NCBI GenBank assembly: GCA_016801885.1
Contig: CM028899.1
Location: forward strand, 20,103,501 to 20,167,500
DNA from: Toxotes chatareus
Taxonomy: Eukaryota; Chordata; Actinopteri; Toxotidae
Direction: 5' to 3'
DNA: 64,000 nt
Shown here: positions 26,040-36,400 of the stretch, piece by piece
Layout of the letters: every line of letters starts with the position of its first letter
Position numbering within the stretch: position 1 is the first letter of the stretch
Translations under genes and position numbers: made by a program
The notes under the pieces: generated by a model
What the model was told of the DNA's origin: nothing
The model's database searches: none
The model's input: the letters and a program-made list of their open reading frames with translations, nothing else

Positions 26040-26340
26040 AATTACTTTGTGTGATGTTAAAATCACTTTCTCAGGACCCAAACACACAACAGTCCATGAA
26101 GGCAGGTACAGAGTCTTTACTGGAAAGTTCAAACAAATATAAACACACCAGGAAGGCAACGGTCCCAAAGAGGTGGCAGGAAGAATCACAGCTAGGCAGG
26201 CAAGCAGTCAGGAACAGGAATCAGGCAGATAAGCAAACTAAGATCTTGAGCTTGGCAACGAGCACAAAGACAATCTGACAACTGGTGAGTGGAAACATTT
26301 GGGGGTATTAGCAACATGGACTGAGTTCCAACTGACAAAT
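26040..26340 (+). repeat. Interspersed teleost repeat, copy 1 (leading part)
   Basis: The sequence beginning CAGGACCCAAACACACAACA and continuing through GAGTCTTTACTGG, TCAGGAACAGGAATCAGGCA and GAGCTTGGCAACGAGCACAA matches a repeat pattern I recognise as recurring in many teleost genomes. The 31.7-32.2 and 28.4-28.9 kb copies look like other parts of the same family. Its class is not determined. Confidence 0.5.
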
Positions 26341-26429
26341 AAAAGCTTATATATAATGACTAGTTTAGTTGTTTTGTTTGTTATATTTTAGACTATTTAC
26401 CTTTGAAAAAACACACATGAATTTATCAT

Positions 26430-26626
26430 TAATTACATGTGAAAATTTACACTTGATTTTAAGGTGTTTTTTTTTTACATGTGAAATATAAAACATGTAA
26501 AAACATCAAATTTAACATAATAATTCACATGCCTTTACAGTCCATTTACAGGCACGTTTGTCTCATGTAAAGCAGCACTTCACATGTATATAGACATAAG
26601 GGGTTTTCAGACGTTTCACATGTGAA
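26430..26626. repeat. Cluster of ACATGTGAA/TTCACATGT palindromic motifs
   Basis: Within 200 bp the ACATGT core recurs in both orientations (26434-26442, 26477-26485, about 26492, 26579-26587), ending with a perfect 12-bp palindrome TTCACATGTGAA at 26615-26626. This pattern suggests a short non-autonomous repeat built of small subrepeats. Confidence 0.55.
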
Positions 26627-26649
26627 TGTAAAAACAGGAATTTTAGATG

Positions 26650-27320
26650 CTCCATTTTTGTAAAGATAAATCTGACAAGTTTTAGAGCAGCAAATATAAA
26701 TAAATAAATAAGTAAATAAAGGATTCGATATTACTCTTACTATTAGTCCTGGTAATGAGGAGGGGGTTAAAATTTTTTTTTAAATAAAACAAACATTATT
26801 TAACAGTTAAATGAATAAATATAAGACATCCATTTAAACCACAGACATTTAGAAGTGCAGGGTGGGCCGGGGGATGGGGTTTTTGTATTGAGAGGGACTC
26901 ATGACCTCACCTTTCTAAAATCCTGGTAACTATTCTGTGAAATAATAATAATAATAATTGCTTGCCACCAAAAAGCAGACAGTCCAGATTAGTGAAGCTG
27001 CTGAACTACAGGAGCATTTAGCAGCTAACGAACCAGATAGTGTTTTAAGGAGCAGGAATGTTGGACTTAGATTCATCAGGTGGGCACAAACATGACTCTT
27101 GGTGAAGGCTAATGTTGCTCTGCTGGATGTGTAAACGTGCCATTGTTTGCTAACACATTTGCCATAAGAGCTTTATAAGGTGATTAAGTCACGCTGTTTT
27201 CAGCTTGTTCACCTGCACTTGAATCATGCTTCTCAAAGTGTACGTCTCTCTGCAATCTTATACAGAGAATGGTGTTATGGGTAACAATACGAAGGTTGCA
27301 GAAGCTCGCCAGCGTACTCA
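26650..27320. other. Non-coding stretch, nothing recognised
   Basis: Contains short AAT and AAAT arrays (26695-26720, 26941-26960). No gene was recognised before the candidate exon that follows. Confidence 0.45.
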
Positions 27321-27321
27321 C

Positions 27322-27407
27322 CTCAACTTCAACAACGAGTGGTGTTGACCTGTTCCTGTCCGGAGAGCTGAGTGCTCGAGCTGAGTGCTCCTCTCTGGAT
27401 GCAGGTT
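27322..27407 (-). CDS. Candidate internal coding exon of an unidentified gene
   Basis: On the minus strand an acceptor with a T-rich tract (TTTGTCTTTATTTAG) precedes 86 bp that end at a strong donor (GTTGAG followed by GTGAGTACG). One reading frame is open throughout and gives PASREEHSARALSSPDRNRS followed by TPLVVEVE, an ordinary polar composition rather than a microsatellite product. A second frame is also open, so the phase is not fixed. I do not recognise the protein. It could belong to the same minus-strand gene as the candidate promoter at 19.67-19.80 kb, in which case that promoter would be internal. A chance splice pair is the main alternative. Confidence 0.33.
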
Positions 27408-27898
27408 CTAAATAAAGACAAAAAACAGACATAAACATTGCATACATCTATAAAAGAAACACACAAGTGAATGTGTCTGAGGAATCCACATGCTCATTCA
27501 CCCATGTGTAACCCAGAGAATCATAATTCCAGTTCAAGTCCATGCTTACTCTGGTTTCAGACTCAAGATACCTGATGTTCCCACAAACACAGGCCTACGC
27601 TTACAAGAACACACATCGTTGTGGAAATATATGCACAGATACAAAGTGCATGCTCTCATGATGAGTACATACACAAACACACACACACACACACACACAG
27701 GCACATGCTTATGTACATTCAAAAGTACCCACATGAGAACAAAGGCATGGCACAGGTATAAACAAGAGGGCATACATAAACATTACATGCCCATGCATTA
27801 TGCAGACACATGCGCACATCCGTGCTCTGATAGACACTCAAACACACACACACCGCATTTACCTCATTCATAGAGGTAGGACCACGCATCATTTCACC

Positions 27899-27902
<4 letters not shown>

Positions 27903-27937
<35 letters not shown>
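27903..27937. repeat. (CT)n microsatellite
   Basis: About 17 CT units. An AC array of about 13 units lies at 27676-27700. Confidence 0.95.
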
Positions 27938-27940
<3 letters not shown>

Positions 27941-27959
27941 CCCAAATCCATGGCATATG

Positions 27960-28190
27960 ACCTTCTGTGGGACAGATAAAGAATGTGCTTATCAGTCATG
28001 CAAATGAGGCTGAATTCATTTTCCACAACAGATGGCCCCATAGATAATGATGATGGAGGAGAGAAAATTAAATGTCTCTCGCTCGGTGACCATGGCAACC
28101 GCGCCTCTGCGGCGTAATATCAATAATAAGTGTGCTGCATAATAAGGTTGTCAGTCCTGCGAATCAAAACCTCCCATGATGGGATAGGGC
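27960..28190. promoter_or_regulatory. Candidate enhancer with octamer, GATA and RFX X-box motifs
   Basis: In 230 bp of complex sequence there is a GATA-type CTTATCAG (about 27988), a perfect octamer ATGCAAAT (27998-28005), an E-box CAGATGG, a homeodomain-like AAAATTAAATG and a full RFX X-box GTGACCATGGCAAC (28086-28099) matching GTNRCC-N2-RGYAAC. The flanks are GC-richer than the surroundings. This is the densest set of textbook motifs in the window; function is inferred. Confidence 0.4.
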
Positions 28191-28382
28191 AAGGGGGGGG
28201 GGGGGTGAAGTCTATCGGAAAGTTTGGTTGACTCTGTGGGGCACTGTGGGAGGTCTACTGAGCTTGTACTGTACTGACATTGAAAAAAAAAAAAAAGAGG
28301 AACTTCTTCACTTTAACAGAGAAACTTGATATTTTGATTTATATAGTTGATTTGTCTGATAGCATTTTGACTGACTGCAATC

Positions 28383-28870
28383 AGTCCATCCATACATCCA
28401 TCCATTTTCCACAGGTTATCCATGGCTGGGTGTTATAATTAGCCATGTAGTCTTTCTGGACTCTTTTGTTGGATTCTTGTTTTGGGTTCTGTTTTATATT
28501 TCCTTTTTTATCTTGAAGGAATGCTCCTTGTGCATCTGCTCCCAGTCTACTTCCTGTCTTTGTCATTTTCCCACCTTGTTGATTTTCTACCCTGCCCTAG
28601 TGTCTCCTGTTGCCAATTACGTCCCGTGTATTAAAGCCTTGTTCCTCTGCGGTCTGTTTGTCCCTGTGTCAGCTCCTGTGTGTGTGTGCGTTCCCTAGTT
28701 TGCTGCTGTGCTGGTTCCTGGATCTGCTCCTGTGTTTACTCCCCTGTGTTCGTTCCTCCTGTTTCTTTGGAATTACCTCTGTTGCTATTTGCTTCTTCTT
28801 ACTGGCCTTCACGTTTATGTTTTTTGTAGTTTTCTCCAAAGTGGACATACCGAGTCATTCTGAGTTTAGT
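28383..28870 (-). repeat. Interspersed teleost repeats: short CATCCATCC element and copy 2 of the 26-kb family
   Basis: Positions 28383-28432 (CATCCATCCATTTTCC, then GGTTATCCATGGCTGGG) resemble a very common teleost repeat end. From about 28440 to 28870, reverse-complemented, the sequence aligns by eye with 31.9-32.2 kb: both share AAGGTGGGAAA, AAGACAGGAAGTA and ACAGGAA blocks in the same order. The frames of 60-93 codons here are repeat-derived. Confidence 0.55.
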
Positions 28871-29001
28871 TTTCTGGCCTATAGACTTTGAAGTAAGTGA
28901 TTTTTTTTGTTATTAAAAGACAATGTCACTCATCAGTCCACCTCATGTGTCTGCATTTGGGTCCTCTCCCTTGTATTCCCGACTACACACCATAACACAG
29001 G

Positions 29002-29015
29002 GTTGCTATGGCAGC
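29002..29015. promoter_or_regulatory. Imperfect RFX X-box
   Basis: GTTGCTATGGCAGC differs by one base in each half from a perfect symmetrical X-box. It lies at the edge of a repeat, so it may be part of that repeat. Confidence 0.25.
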
Positions 29016-29044
29016 AGGCCAAACATAGTAGCCCAGTCGTCCCC

Positions 29045-29285
29045 ATCAGTGTCTTTCAGCTATTCCCAGGGCATTCCCAAGACAGATGAGATATCTAATC
29101 CCTCCAGTGTGATCTGGGTCTATCCAGGTTTTCATTCCAGTTGGTGCCCGGAAACCCTCAAAATAAACACACCCAGGAGGCGTCCTTATCAGATAGCCTA
29201 AGCACCTCGGCCGGCTGCTTTCAGCGTGAAAGAGCTCCGCTCTAAGTTCCCTCCAGATGTTTGAGCTCCTCACCTTCATGTCCCC
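29045..29285 (+). repeat. High-copy teleost interspersed repeat fragment
   Basis: GGGCATTCCCAAGACAG, CCCTCCAGTGTGATCTGGGT, CCAGGAGGCGTCCTTATCAG and GAGCTCCGCTCTAAGTTCCC occur in the order I recognise from an abundant teleost repeat, probably LINE-derived. Frames in both directions are broken. Confidence 0.6.
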
Positions 29286-29371
29286 CAGGTTTTGGTTTCA
29301 TAAGGATTTACATGCTGGACTATATCTTGGTGGGGTCCAGTGACTTCCCGACCTCGTGCTGTGACTGCAAG

Positions 29372-29384
29372 GTTGCCAGGCAAC
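29372..29384. promoter_or_regulatory. Perfectly palindromic RFX X-box
   Basis: GTTGCCAGGCAAC is a fully symmetrical match to GTNRCC-N1-RGYAAC. RFX factors bind such sites in cilia-related and MHC class II promoters. It lies about 90 bp past the end of a repeat in otherwise unassigned sequence. Confidence 0.4.
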
Positions 29385-29459
29385 CAAGCAGAGACTCATC
29401 ACCTGATTGTCTGTTGGCTGCAGCTTCATATTCAGCGTACAGACATGTGAATGTCATTG

Positions 29460-31680
29460 ATCTTCTCATCTAACTCTACAGCAAAAAACAAAAAGTGTCA
29501 TTCCCAAAATGTCAAACTAATCCTTTAACATTAATAACATTAGACATGGCTTATTACAACATCTGCAGATGTTCATGTTAGTTGTTAGTGGCTTTGCTTC
29601 AGTTCTGGAGAAAAAAAAAGAAAAGAAAAATGAAGCGTTAGACTGAAGTAGGATAAACTCCAGCCAAAAGGATTTTTCACAGTCTTGCAAAGCAAAAGCT
29701 GCATTTATTAAAGTCTTAAAGCTGGTCTGAAAGCAATAGTAAGACACTGATTAACCATTAAAGGCAGTGAAATCTTCTCCAAATTAGTTTCTCACTATGG
29801 GTCAGTTTGGCTGTTTTACATGGGAGATCTGGTTTGAAGTGAGTGGGGCTGAGTAGGAAAATGGTTATGTTGGCTGGCTGGTCAAAATGGTGATTATCAC
29901 CCAGGTATGGGGTCAGGGTCAGAGCTAGCTAAGCTCTGATTGGTGATGTGAATCTCATCCCAGCTGTGGGGGTTGTTGGTAACACTATTAAAATAAGGTT
30001 ATTTTTCCTAATCTTTAACTTTGAATGTTGCTTATTTAGTCATGAATATTTAATGTTCCAGAGAAATCCTACAGTTTTAAACTCAAATATCCAGAGGTTT
30101 TAATAAATACATCATACTTCATACTGTGTGTTATTCCAACACTGTACTGTAGTGAAAAGTATTTCTGTTCTACCTGTCATTCAAGTCATCGGTAGAAGGT
30201 GTAACCGTTGCAGGGTTTCTCTTGAATTATGGGATGCTGGGATGAAAAGACTCCACTCCTTGTCACATTCATCAACTAAAACTACAGTATTTAGTAGTTT
30301 TAGGGTTCTACTTTTACGGTAAATGACTGAAATATCAATTGATCCCAACTCTCATTACTAAGCTTAATAGCTACACACTAAGGAAAATTGAAAAATCCTA
30401 GAGTTAAGGCAGTCAGATCAGCTTGTATCCTTTAATGCAGATCAGATCTCACTCTAATATTCTACATCTCTCTGTGCCACTCTCCAAAGCAGCTACATTC
30501 ACTCTGTGCACCACTTTTTTTTTTTTTTTTTAATTGAAGCGCATTTGACAGAGGTAGTACAACTCATATTTTACTTTAAATCAATGGAATTTATACCACT
30601 GCAGCTTATGCATTCAATGTAATGCGCTGCTATTATGTGGACAAAAGTTTGTGTGTCATTAGGCTGCACCAGTTCTCCTTCAGGAATGATTATTGAATCT
30701 GTCAAATTCAGCCAGTTTTGAGTCACACAGAAAATGAGTTTGTTGCACAGAGCACTGGAGCCCCACTTTTTTTTTTTTTTTTTTTGCAACACAGTTTGCC
30801 TAATTACTGAGCTGATTTATTTGCTCCATTATTTAATCTCAAGCCCCAGCAACACTGGTCCTGATGAAAACAGTGATTATCGCCCAAGTCTGGGCCAGAG
30901 TGGTGAGCTGAACTCTCAAATCCTCTGAATCAGGAAAAAGGAATTACTCAAAAGATGCAGGAGGACTGAGACACGTATGTTCTAAAAATGGAGTTATGTT
31001 TTTTTTTTTTCCTCCATAAACTGACCTTGGAGACAACAGCTTTTTTGTTATTGACCAGTTGCTCAATCACAAATGGTTGAGTTCTCATGTCTGTTTCCTC
31101 TCCTCAGGAAACACCAGCTCAGAGCAGAAATACTGTACCAACCGCTCTGCTGCCTGGTCTGCACTGGACTGTGCCTTCTTTTCTTCTTCATGTATGGAAA
31201 TAAAAACCTCGTCTTCAATATGAAGTAACAATAAGGTAGCAGATCACCATATTTTTTTTTGTACTGCAGTTGCACTGTATCCTGAACTGTGTGATGGATG
31301 GAGGGGAAAAAAAAAAGTTCTTTGAAGGATAAAGAAAGTGGAGAGCTGCTTTCCATAAAGGGTGAAAGATGTTTGAATCTGCTGACTGCATCGCGGAGGC
31401 CATTGAAGCAGTTTGTCTGCACCCTTCTCTTTATGAAGCCAACACGTCTAAGAGGGCATCAACACACCTGGTACTTGAGACTGGACTGACCTCAAGTCTG
31501 CTCTTCCGTGGTCTTGCTGTGCTGTGTTGGTGTTGCCTTCGACTTTAGTGTGGATTTAAAGTGGTTCACTGTCAGAGTGAAGAGCTCTCAGAATTTTTTC
31601 ACAAACCCTTTTGGTCAATGCAGCTAAACTGTTGCATTTAAATGAACACAGCTTCTCTGGCCATAGCATTCTCAGGCACA
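29460..31680. other. Non-coding stretch, nothing recognised
   Basis: AT-rich sequence with T-runs at about 30514-30531, 30767-30785 and 31000-31010. No exon, RNA gene or transposase-like segment was recognised. Confidence 0.45.
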
Positions 31681-31739
31681 TCTCACATGGGCACAACTGA
31701 ACATAACTGTTCAGTGGTTTCTGGACCTGAATGCAGACA

Positions 31740-32210
31740 CTCTAGTGAACAGATGTAGAGAAGATATTTCAGTAACAAAAAGTGGCTTACCGGTGGAGAC
31801 ACTGGAGTTAAGGCAGGCAGGAGCAGAACTTCAGAAATCCAGAAATTCAAATAGGGGGGAAAAAAACAACAACTTAGAAACACAAACTCAATGGAAACTA
31901 AGGAACTGCTCCATGAACAAAACAAAGAAGGAGACAAATCCACAGAAACAGGAGGAACAAACACAGATGAAGTGACAAGGGAACACAGAGACTTCAATAC
32001 ACAAGGGAAGCAGAGGGGATCGGGAACAGGTGAAATGCATCAGGGCGGAGCAGACAATCACAAAGGTGGGAAAGCACTAAGACAGGAAGTAACACCACAA
32101 TTGATACACAGGGAATGCAACTTCAAAATAAAACAGGAAACACTGAAGAGAAAAACAAAGACAGCATGATTCCAAAAAAAAGAATCATGGGAGGAGGACC
32201 TGAACATAAC
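31740..32210 (+). repeat. Interspersed teleost repeat, copy 3
   Basis: Same family as 28.4-28.9 kb in the opposite orientation: CACAAAGGTGGGAAAGCAC, TAAGACAGGAAGTAACAC and AAAATAAAACAGGAAACAC appear in the same order as in the reverse complement of that copy. The 92-codon open frame inside is a by-product. Confidence 0.55.
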
Positions 32211-34290
32211 ATCCTTGTCATTGTCAATGTCATTCAAAGACCAGTTTCATCATTTTTTACTACCCACAGTAAGAATCTGCCTCACTACAGCCAGCTTTGT
32301 TAAACAAGACTGAGGATCCCTCCCAGTATATACACTTGCGGTATCGGCGAGAAGTCAAGTGCCTACTTGGGTGACGTATTTCCATAGCCCAGGTGCCCTG
32401 TTCAGACTGCAGACATGTGGAAGCTTTTCAGATCTCGCTGGGACAGGCTTGACTAATGAGGCCATCCTGTGGCTCATGCAAACACAAATACATGGCTCAG
32501 TTGAGCTCACATGCTCTTTTACTTTCATTTAATTTCCACATAGGGTCAACCACACATACAGCATTACAGGTACAGGTACAGTCTGATGACAGCAGAAAAA
32601 CAAACACACGTTCAGCAGCTGAGGGCAGTAACACGCTTAATGAAGCAATTACATTGTCTAGAAACACACAGGCCTTCTGTGTTTAACATTTTCAAACTGT
32701 TTTTGTCTGATAAAATTTTTAGGGAAGGAACATATATGACCAGTGTTTCTCAAATCCTGAGATATCATTATGCAGTCATAAATATCAATGGAGTTTCATG
32801 AACTTCAACTTCTTTGTGTCTACTAATTATTCTTGGTCATAAAAAAAAATAAAAAATCAAAGAATCGTGAATGCGTGCCTGATGTTTTAGACCAAAGTGA
32901 TGCACCAACTGTCATTCCTATAGATTTAAAGCTTATCATATCAAATGATTGTCTACTGTTTGTCTGTTTACTTGCATTTTACTTCACAGAAAATATTTCC
33001 AGGGACTGTGTTGTAAATTGTATGAGCCCTGACAACAATGCAAGACTATTACAGTGATAGTTTCACATTCATGTTCCTCTGGTCTGGGGCTCGATTTGTT
33101 CTTGCCGCTCTTACGGTCTCATTGATTCTTTCATTCTTTCTCTCTTCCATTCAGAGTGACCTTCTGGAGTCCTCAACAATAACAAGAACATCAAGAGGGA
33201 GCAACATTTGCACCACAGGATGCAACAGTTTCTATCATGTTGCCTCCAGTCATGACATCTACTTTACTCTTCCTATAGGGAGGAGTGGCTGTGGCTGTGG
33301 CTATGGTAATCACACACACCAAACATCTAAGCTAATGATTCACTGTAGCGACTGCCATTACACACCCACCTCTAACTTTAATAGATTCTAAGAGCTGGAG
33401 GCTTTTTTGTTTTTCTCCAAATATAAACCCATCTGGATGGATGGAAAAGACTGGATGACTCATCAGATGACTTTCTGTTGCTCGGGGCTCCAGGTCTTGT
33501 GCTCCTTCAACCAGTTGTGTGTCTTTATGCAAAGATATAAAGGTCAGATATAAAGGTTTTCTGCATGGAAGCCCAGCTGTCTGTTCATATGGGAGAGTTC
33601 TGTGTAATTATAGGCAGTTTGGGCACTTTAAAGAATAAGGCAGGTGATAATCTGTATGTTTGTTATTGTCAACAGATCTCATGAAGAGAGCCAAACTATG
33701 AATTGATCCTGCTAATCCATGTACAGTATAACGTGTGTATCCAAAGCCTGATTCACCTTATTCTTGGTGCCCCAAATTGCCCTTGATGTGCCCATCAGTG
33801 TGTGTTTTTAACAAAAAATGCAGACGGCGTACGGTGGCCTCTTTAGAACTGGTTTGCTGAAAAGCAGCAAACCGGGAAACAGCACTGATGAGAGCGGTGA
33901 GAGTGAACCCAGAATAGTAATGTTCTGGTCTGTAAAACTAAAACGAATTAAAAGATGTTAGAAGGCCCCTGTGGAGCTGAGAGGAACTGTAGAAAAGAGG
34001 TGATAACTCTCTGCGGGTCCGTCACTGCACACTACTCCTTTCATATATTGTATGTTAGATATTGATTACAACATCTTCAAGCATCCATCTTTCCCCTTTG
34101 ATGGAGTTTTGCCACACATGGATAAGAGTTCTCATCATTTTCATGTATGAAAATACAAAATTAGTTTTTGTTTGAATTCCTGAGAAACCAAAACTGACCA
34201 TTTGTCTTTTTCATGATTTTGTAATCTGTTTTTTTTTCATGTGTATATTAATACTGTCTGTATGTGCTGTATGTATATATGGTTGTATGG
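32211..34290. other. Non-coding stretch, nothing recognised
   Basis: Unique-looking AT-rich sequence. A plus-strand frame of 117 codons at 33038-33391 has a hydrophobic start but no recognisable domain. No other feature is supported. Confidence 0.4.
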
Positions 34291-34299
34291 AATTATCTA

Positions 34300-34930
34300 A
34301 CCCTCTTTCTATCTTTGTCTCGCTCGTCAGCCACTGTCTCTCCATCCCTCACTCTCTCTCTCTTTCTCTCTCCTCTAGCTTCATCATGCACTCTCGCCCC
34401 CTCTTCTCCTCTGTGTCTGCCAGCCAGACGCTCTCAATATAGCTCTGCTCATAAACACAGAGACAGAGGGAGAGAAAGAGGCAGCAAGAGAGAGAGAGAA
34501 GGGCTCCTGTGACAGTAATAAAAATGAGTGAGGGGCAGGGGAGAGATAGAGATTGGGGTGAACGAGTGGGAGGAGAGAAGGAGGGGGGAGAGGACATACT
34601 CATATGGAGCAACCTAAAGTATGTGTCTACATGAGTCTGTGTGTGTGTGTGTGATAGAGAGAGCAAGAAGAAGAGAGAGATGAATCAAGCAAAGCAGAGA
34701 GATAAGGCAATGAGCAAGACAGCGGGAGAGAAAAAAGAAAGATGAGAGAGGAGAAAATGCAAGAAATGACGCAAGACAGCAGGAGAGAGGAGGCTGAGAA
34801 AATGAGAAAGGGCGACAAAAAAAGATACTGGTGTGAAGTGGTAAATCAAGGAAGGAGGAGAGGGCTGGGGTGAGAGAGGTTGAGGAAGAGTGAGAGAAAG
34901 GACAGGCAAGGCACAAGAAGATATCAGGGC
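34300..34930. repeat. Pyrimidine-to-purine-rich asymmetric tract
   Basis: A CT-rich block (34310-34380) is followed by about 450 bp in which the plus strand is mostly A and G (34450-34915), interrupted by a short GT array (34637-34653). Several long minus-strand Leu/Ser/Phe-rich frames here are compositional. Confidence 0.85.
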
Positions 34931-35277
34931 TTCTCAGCGAGGTGGCTTTGAAGGCCGGGCTGTCCTACTTTAACCACTCCTGTAAATAATGAATCTTGGC
35001 TGGAAGGGCCACACACGCACGCACACACGCACACACGCACACACATACACACATCTGGGCTGCTACTCACCATCTCAGACATCACCTGATTTGTTTGACA
35101 GGCTTCAGCACAGCACAGGAATGAGCATAAAGCACACACAAATACAAAATGCACAACCAAACTGATTGATCTGAGAGTTCAGCTAATCTGAACAGTATTT
35201 TCTATATTAACCACGGATCACGTCATGAAGACACAGCTTTTCGTTCTCTCTTACCTGATTGTTATACTGCTATTTCC

Positions 35278-35279
35278 CG

Positions 35280-35310
<31 letters not shown>

Positions 35311-35328
35311 AATAAAGTAAAATAAAAA
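35278..35328. repeat. (AAAT)n tetranucleotide repeat
   Basis: About eight AAAT units followed by imperfect AAAAT units. Confidence 0.93.
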
Positions 35329-35329
35329 T

Positions 35330-35930
35330 CTTGGAGCCACTGTGTGCTAGCTTTTTCAGAAGTTGGCAAAGACAAAAACAGCAAAAATGTGAATGACTAT
35401 TGGATTAATCTTTGTCAGGTGATAAGAGATAAAGTTGCTCTGGGTCAATAGGTAACTGTATTGCAGGTTAGTCACATCAACTTCATAAATAGATTAAGTT
35501 AGCCTCCTGTACTCTCACTACCAGCTGTGACAACACATGGTTACAGCCCACAGCATATAACTGCAATACCCTGGATTCAGACCTGGTTTTGGACCCTCTC
35601 TATTTCTGTTCCTTCCCTAAACTTCTGCTATATGAATCCTTCACTCTCATGTTTATACTGTTGCTTGTCAAATACTACCATTACAATAAATAAAACAATA
35701 TTTCTGCCCCAGACAAATGTAAAGAAACTGCCTGTGTGTATCTCATTAATGCAGCTGCATCTTACTTTTCAAGCATGCAGAGGAACCTGGTCTCTATATG
35801 TGTCATGTGAATGTATGTCTTTATTTAGCCAATTGCCCCCAACTTCCCATTAACCTTGAGCACACAGGCATGTAAGACAGGAAAGTGTGAATGGCTGGAA
35901 GAGTGAGAGAAAGATGGAGAGTGAGAGGGG
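35330..35930. other. Non-coding stretch, nothing recognised
   Basis: A 108-codon plus-strand frame at 35527-35853 shows no protein family features. The last 60 bp are GA-rich. Confidence 0.4.
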
Positions 35931-35934
35931 GGGA

Positions 35935-36400
35935 GAGACAACATTGTAATTACCGGCTGCATGCTGGCTGGCAATCATAGCCTCTCTCCTCCTCACTTGT
36001 GTTTCCTCCCTTGCTCCTCCCCTCATTCTCATCTCCTGCAGACCTCCGACATCTCTTCCGCTATTCCTCCCTCTGTGTTGCTCTCACAGGGGGTCCGAAC
36101 AGGCCTGTGCAGGTGGGGAGCAGATTTTGGCATGGAGGCCTGCTGGGCAGCTATCGAGGCATTATAGATGTACACAGTAGCTATCAGACATCTACTTACT
36201 CTTCTGTGCAGAAAACTGAAGAGAGTGGGGGGCAGCAGAGCTGGGGATAATTACAGCCATTGCTGTCCTGCCTATGCGGATGATACCTTAATCTTATGCA
36301 GGCCTTAGCAACCCGCAGGTATTGTTTCCTCTGCTAATGTCTGCTGGTTGGGAGCCATACTAAGGCATTGCTATGTCAGTACTGCAGGAAAAGGACCTGC
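35935..36400. promoter_or_regulatory. Candidate conserved non-coding element
   Basis: Contains TTGTAATTACCGGCTGCATG, CTGGCAATCATAG, GGATAATTACAGCCATTG and several CAG/GCAGG-rich segments in complex sequence, with homeodomain-like cores at both ends. A T/C tract ending in CTGCAG at about 36042 also resembles a splice acceptor, so an exon reading SYRGIIDVHSSYQTSTYSS (about 36140-36200) cannot be fully excluded. Confidence 0.28.

Noticed and set aside
35071..35160. Minus-strand first exon with signal peptide before a strong GTGAGT donor
   Set aside because: The frame opens at TTG rather than ATG, and no acceptor or promoter context supports it.
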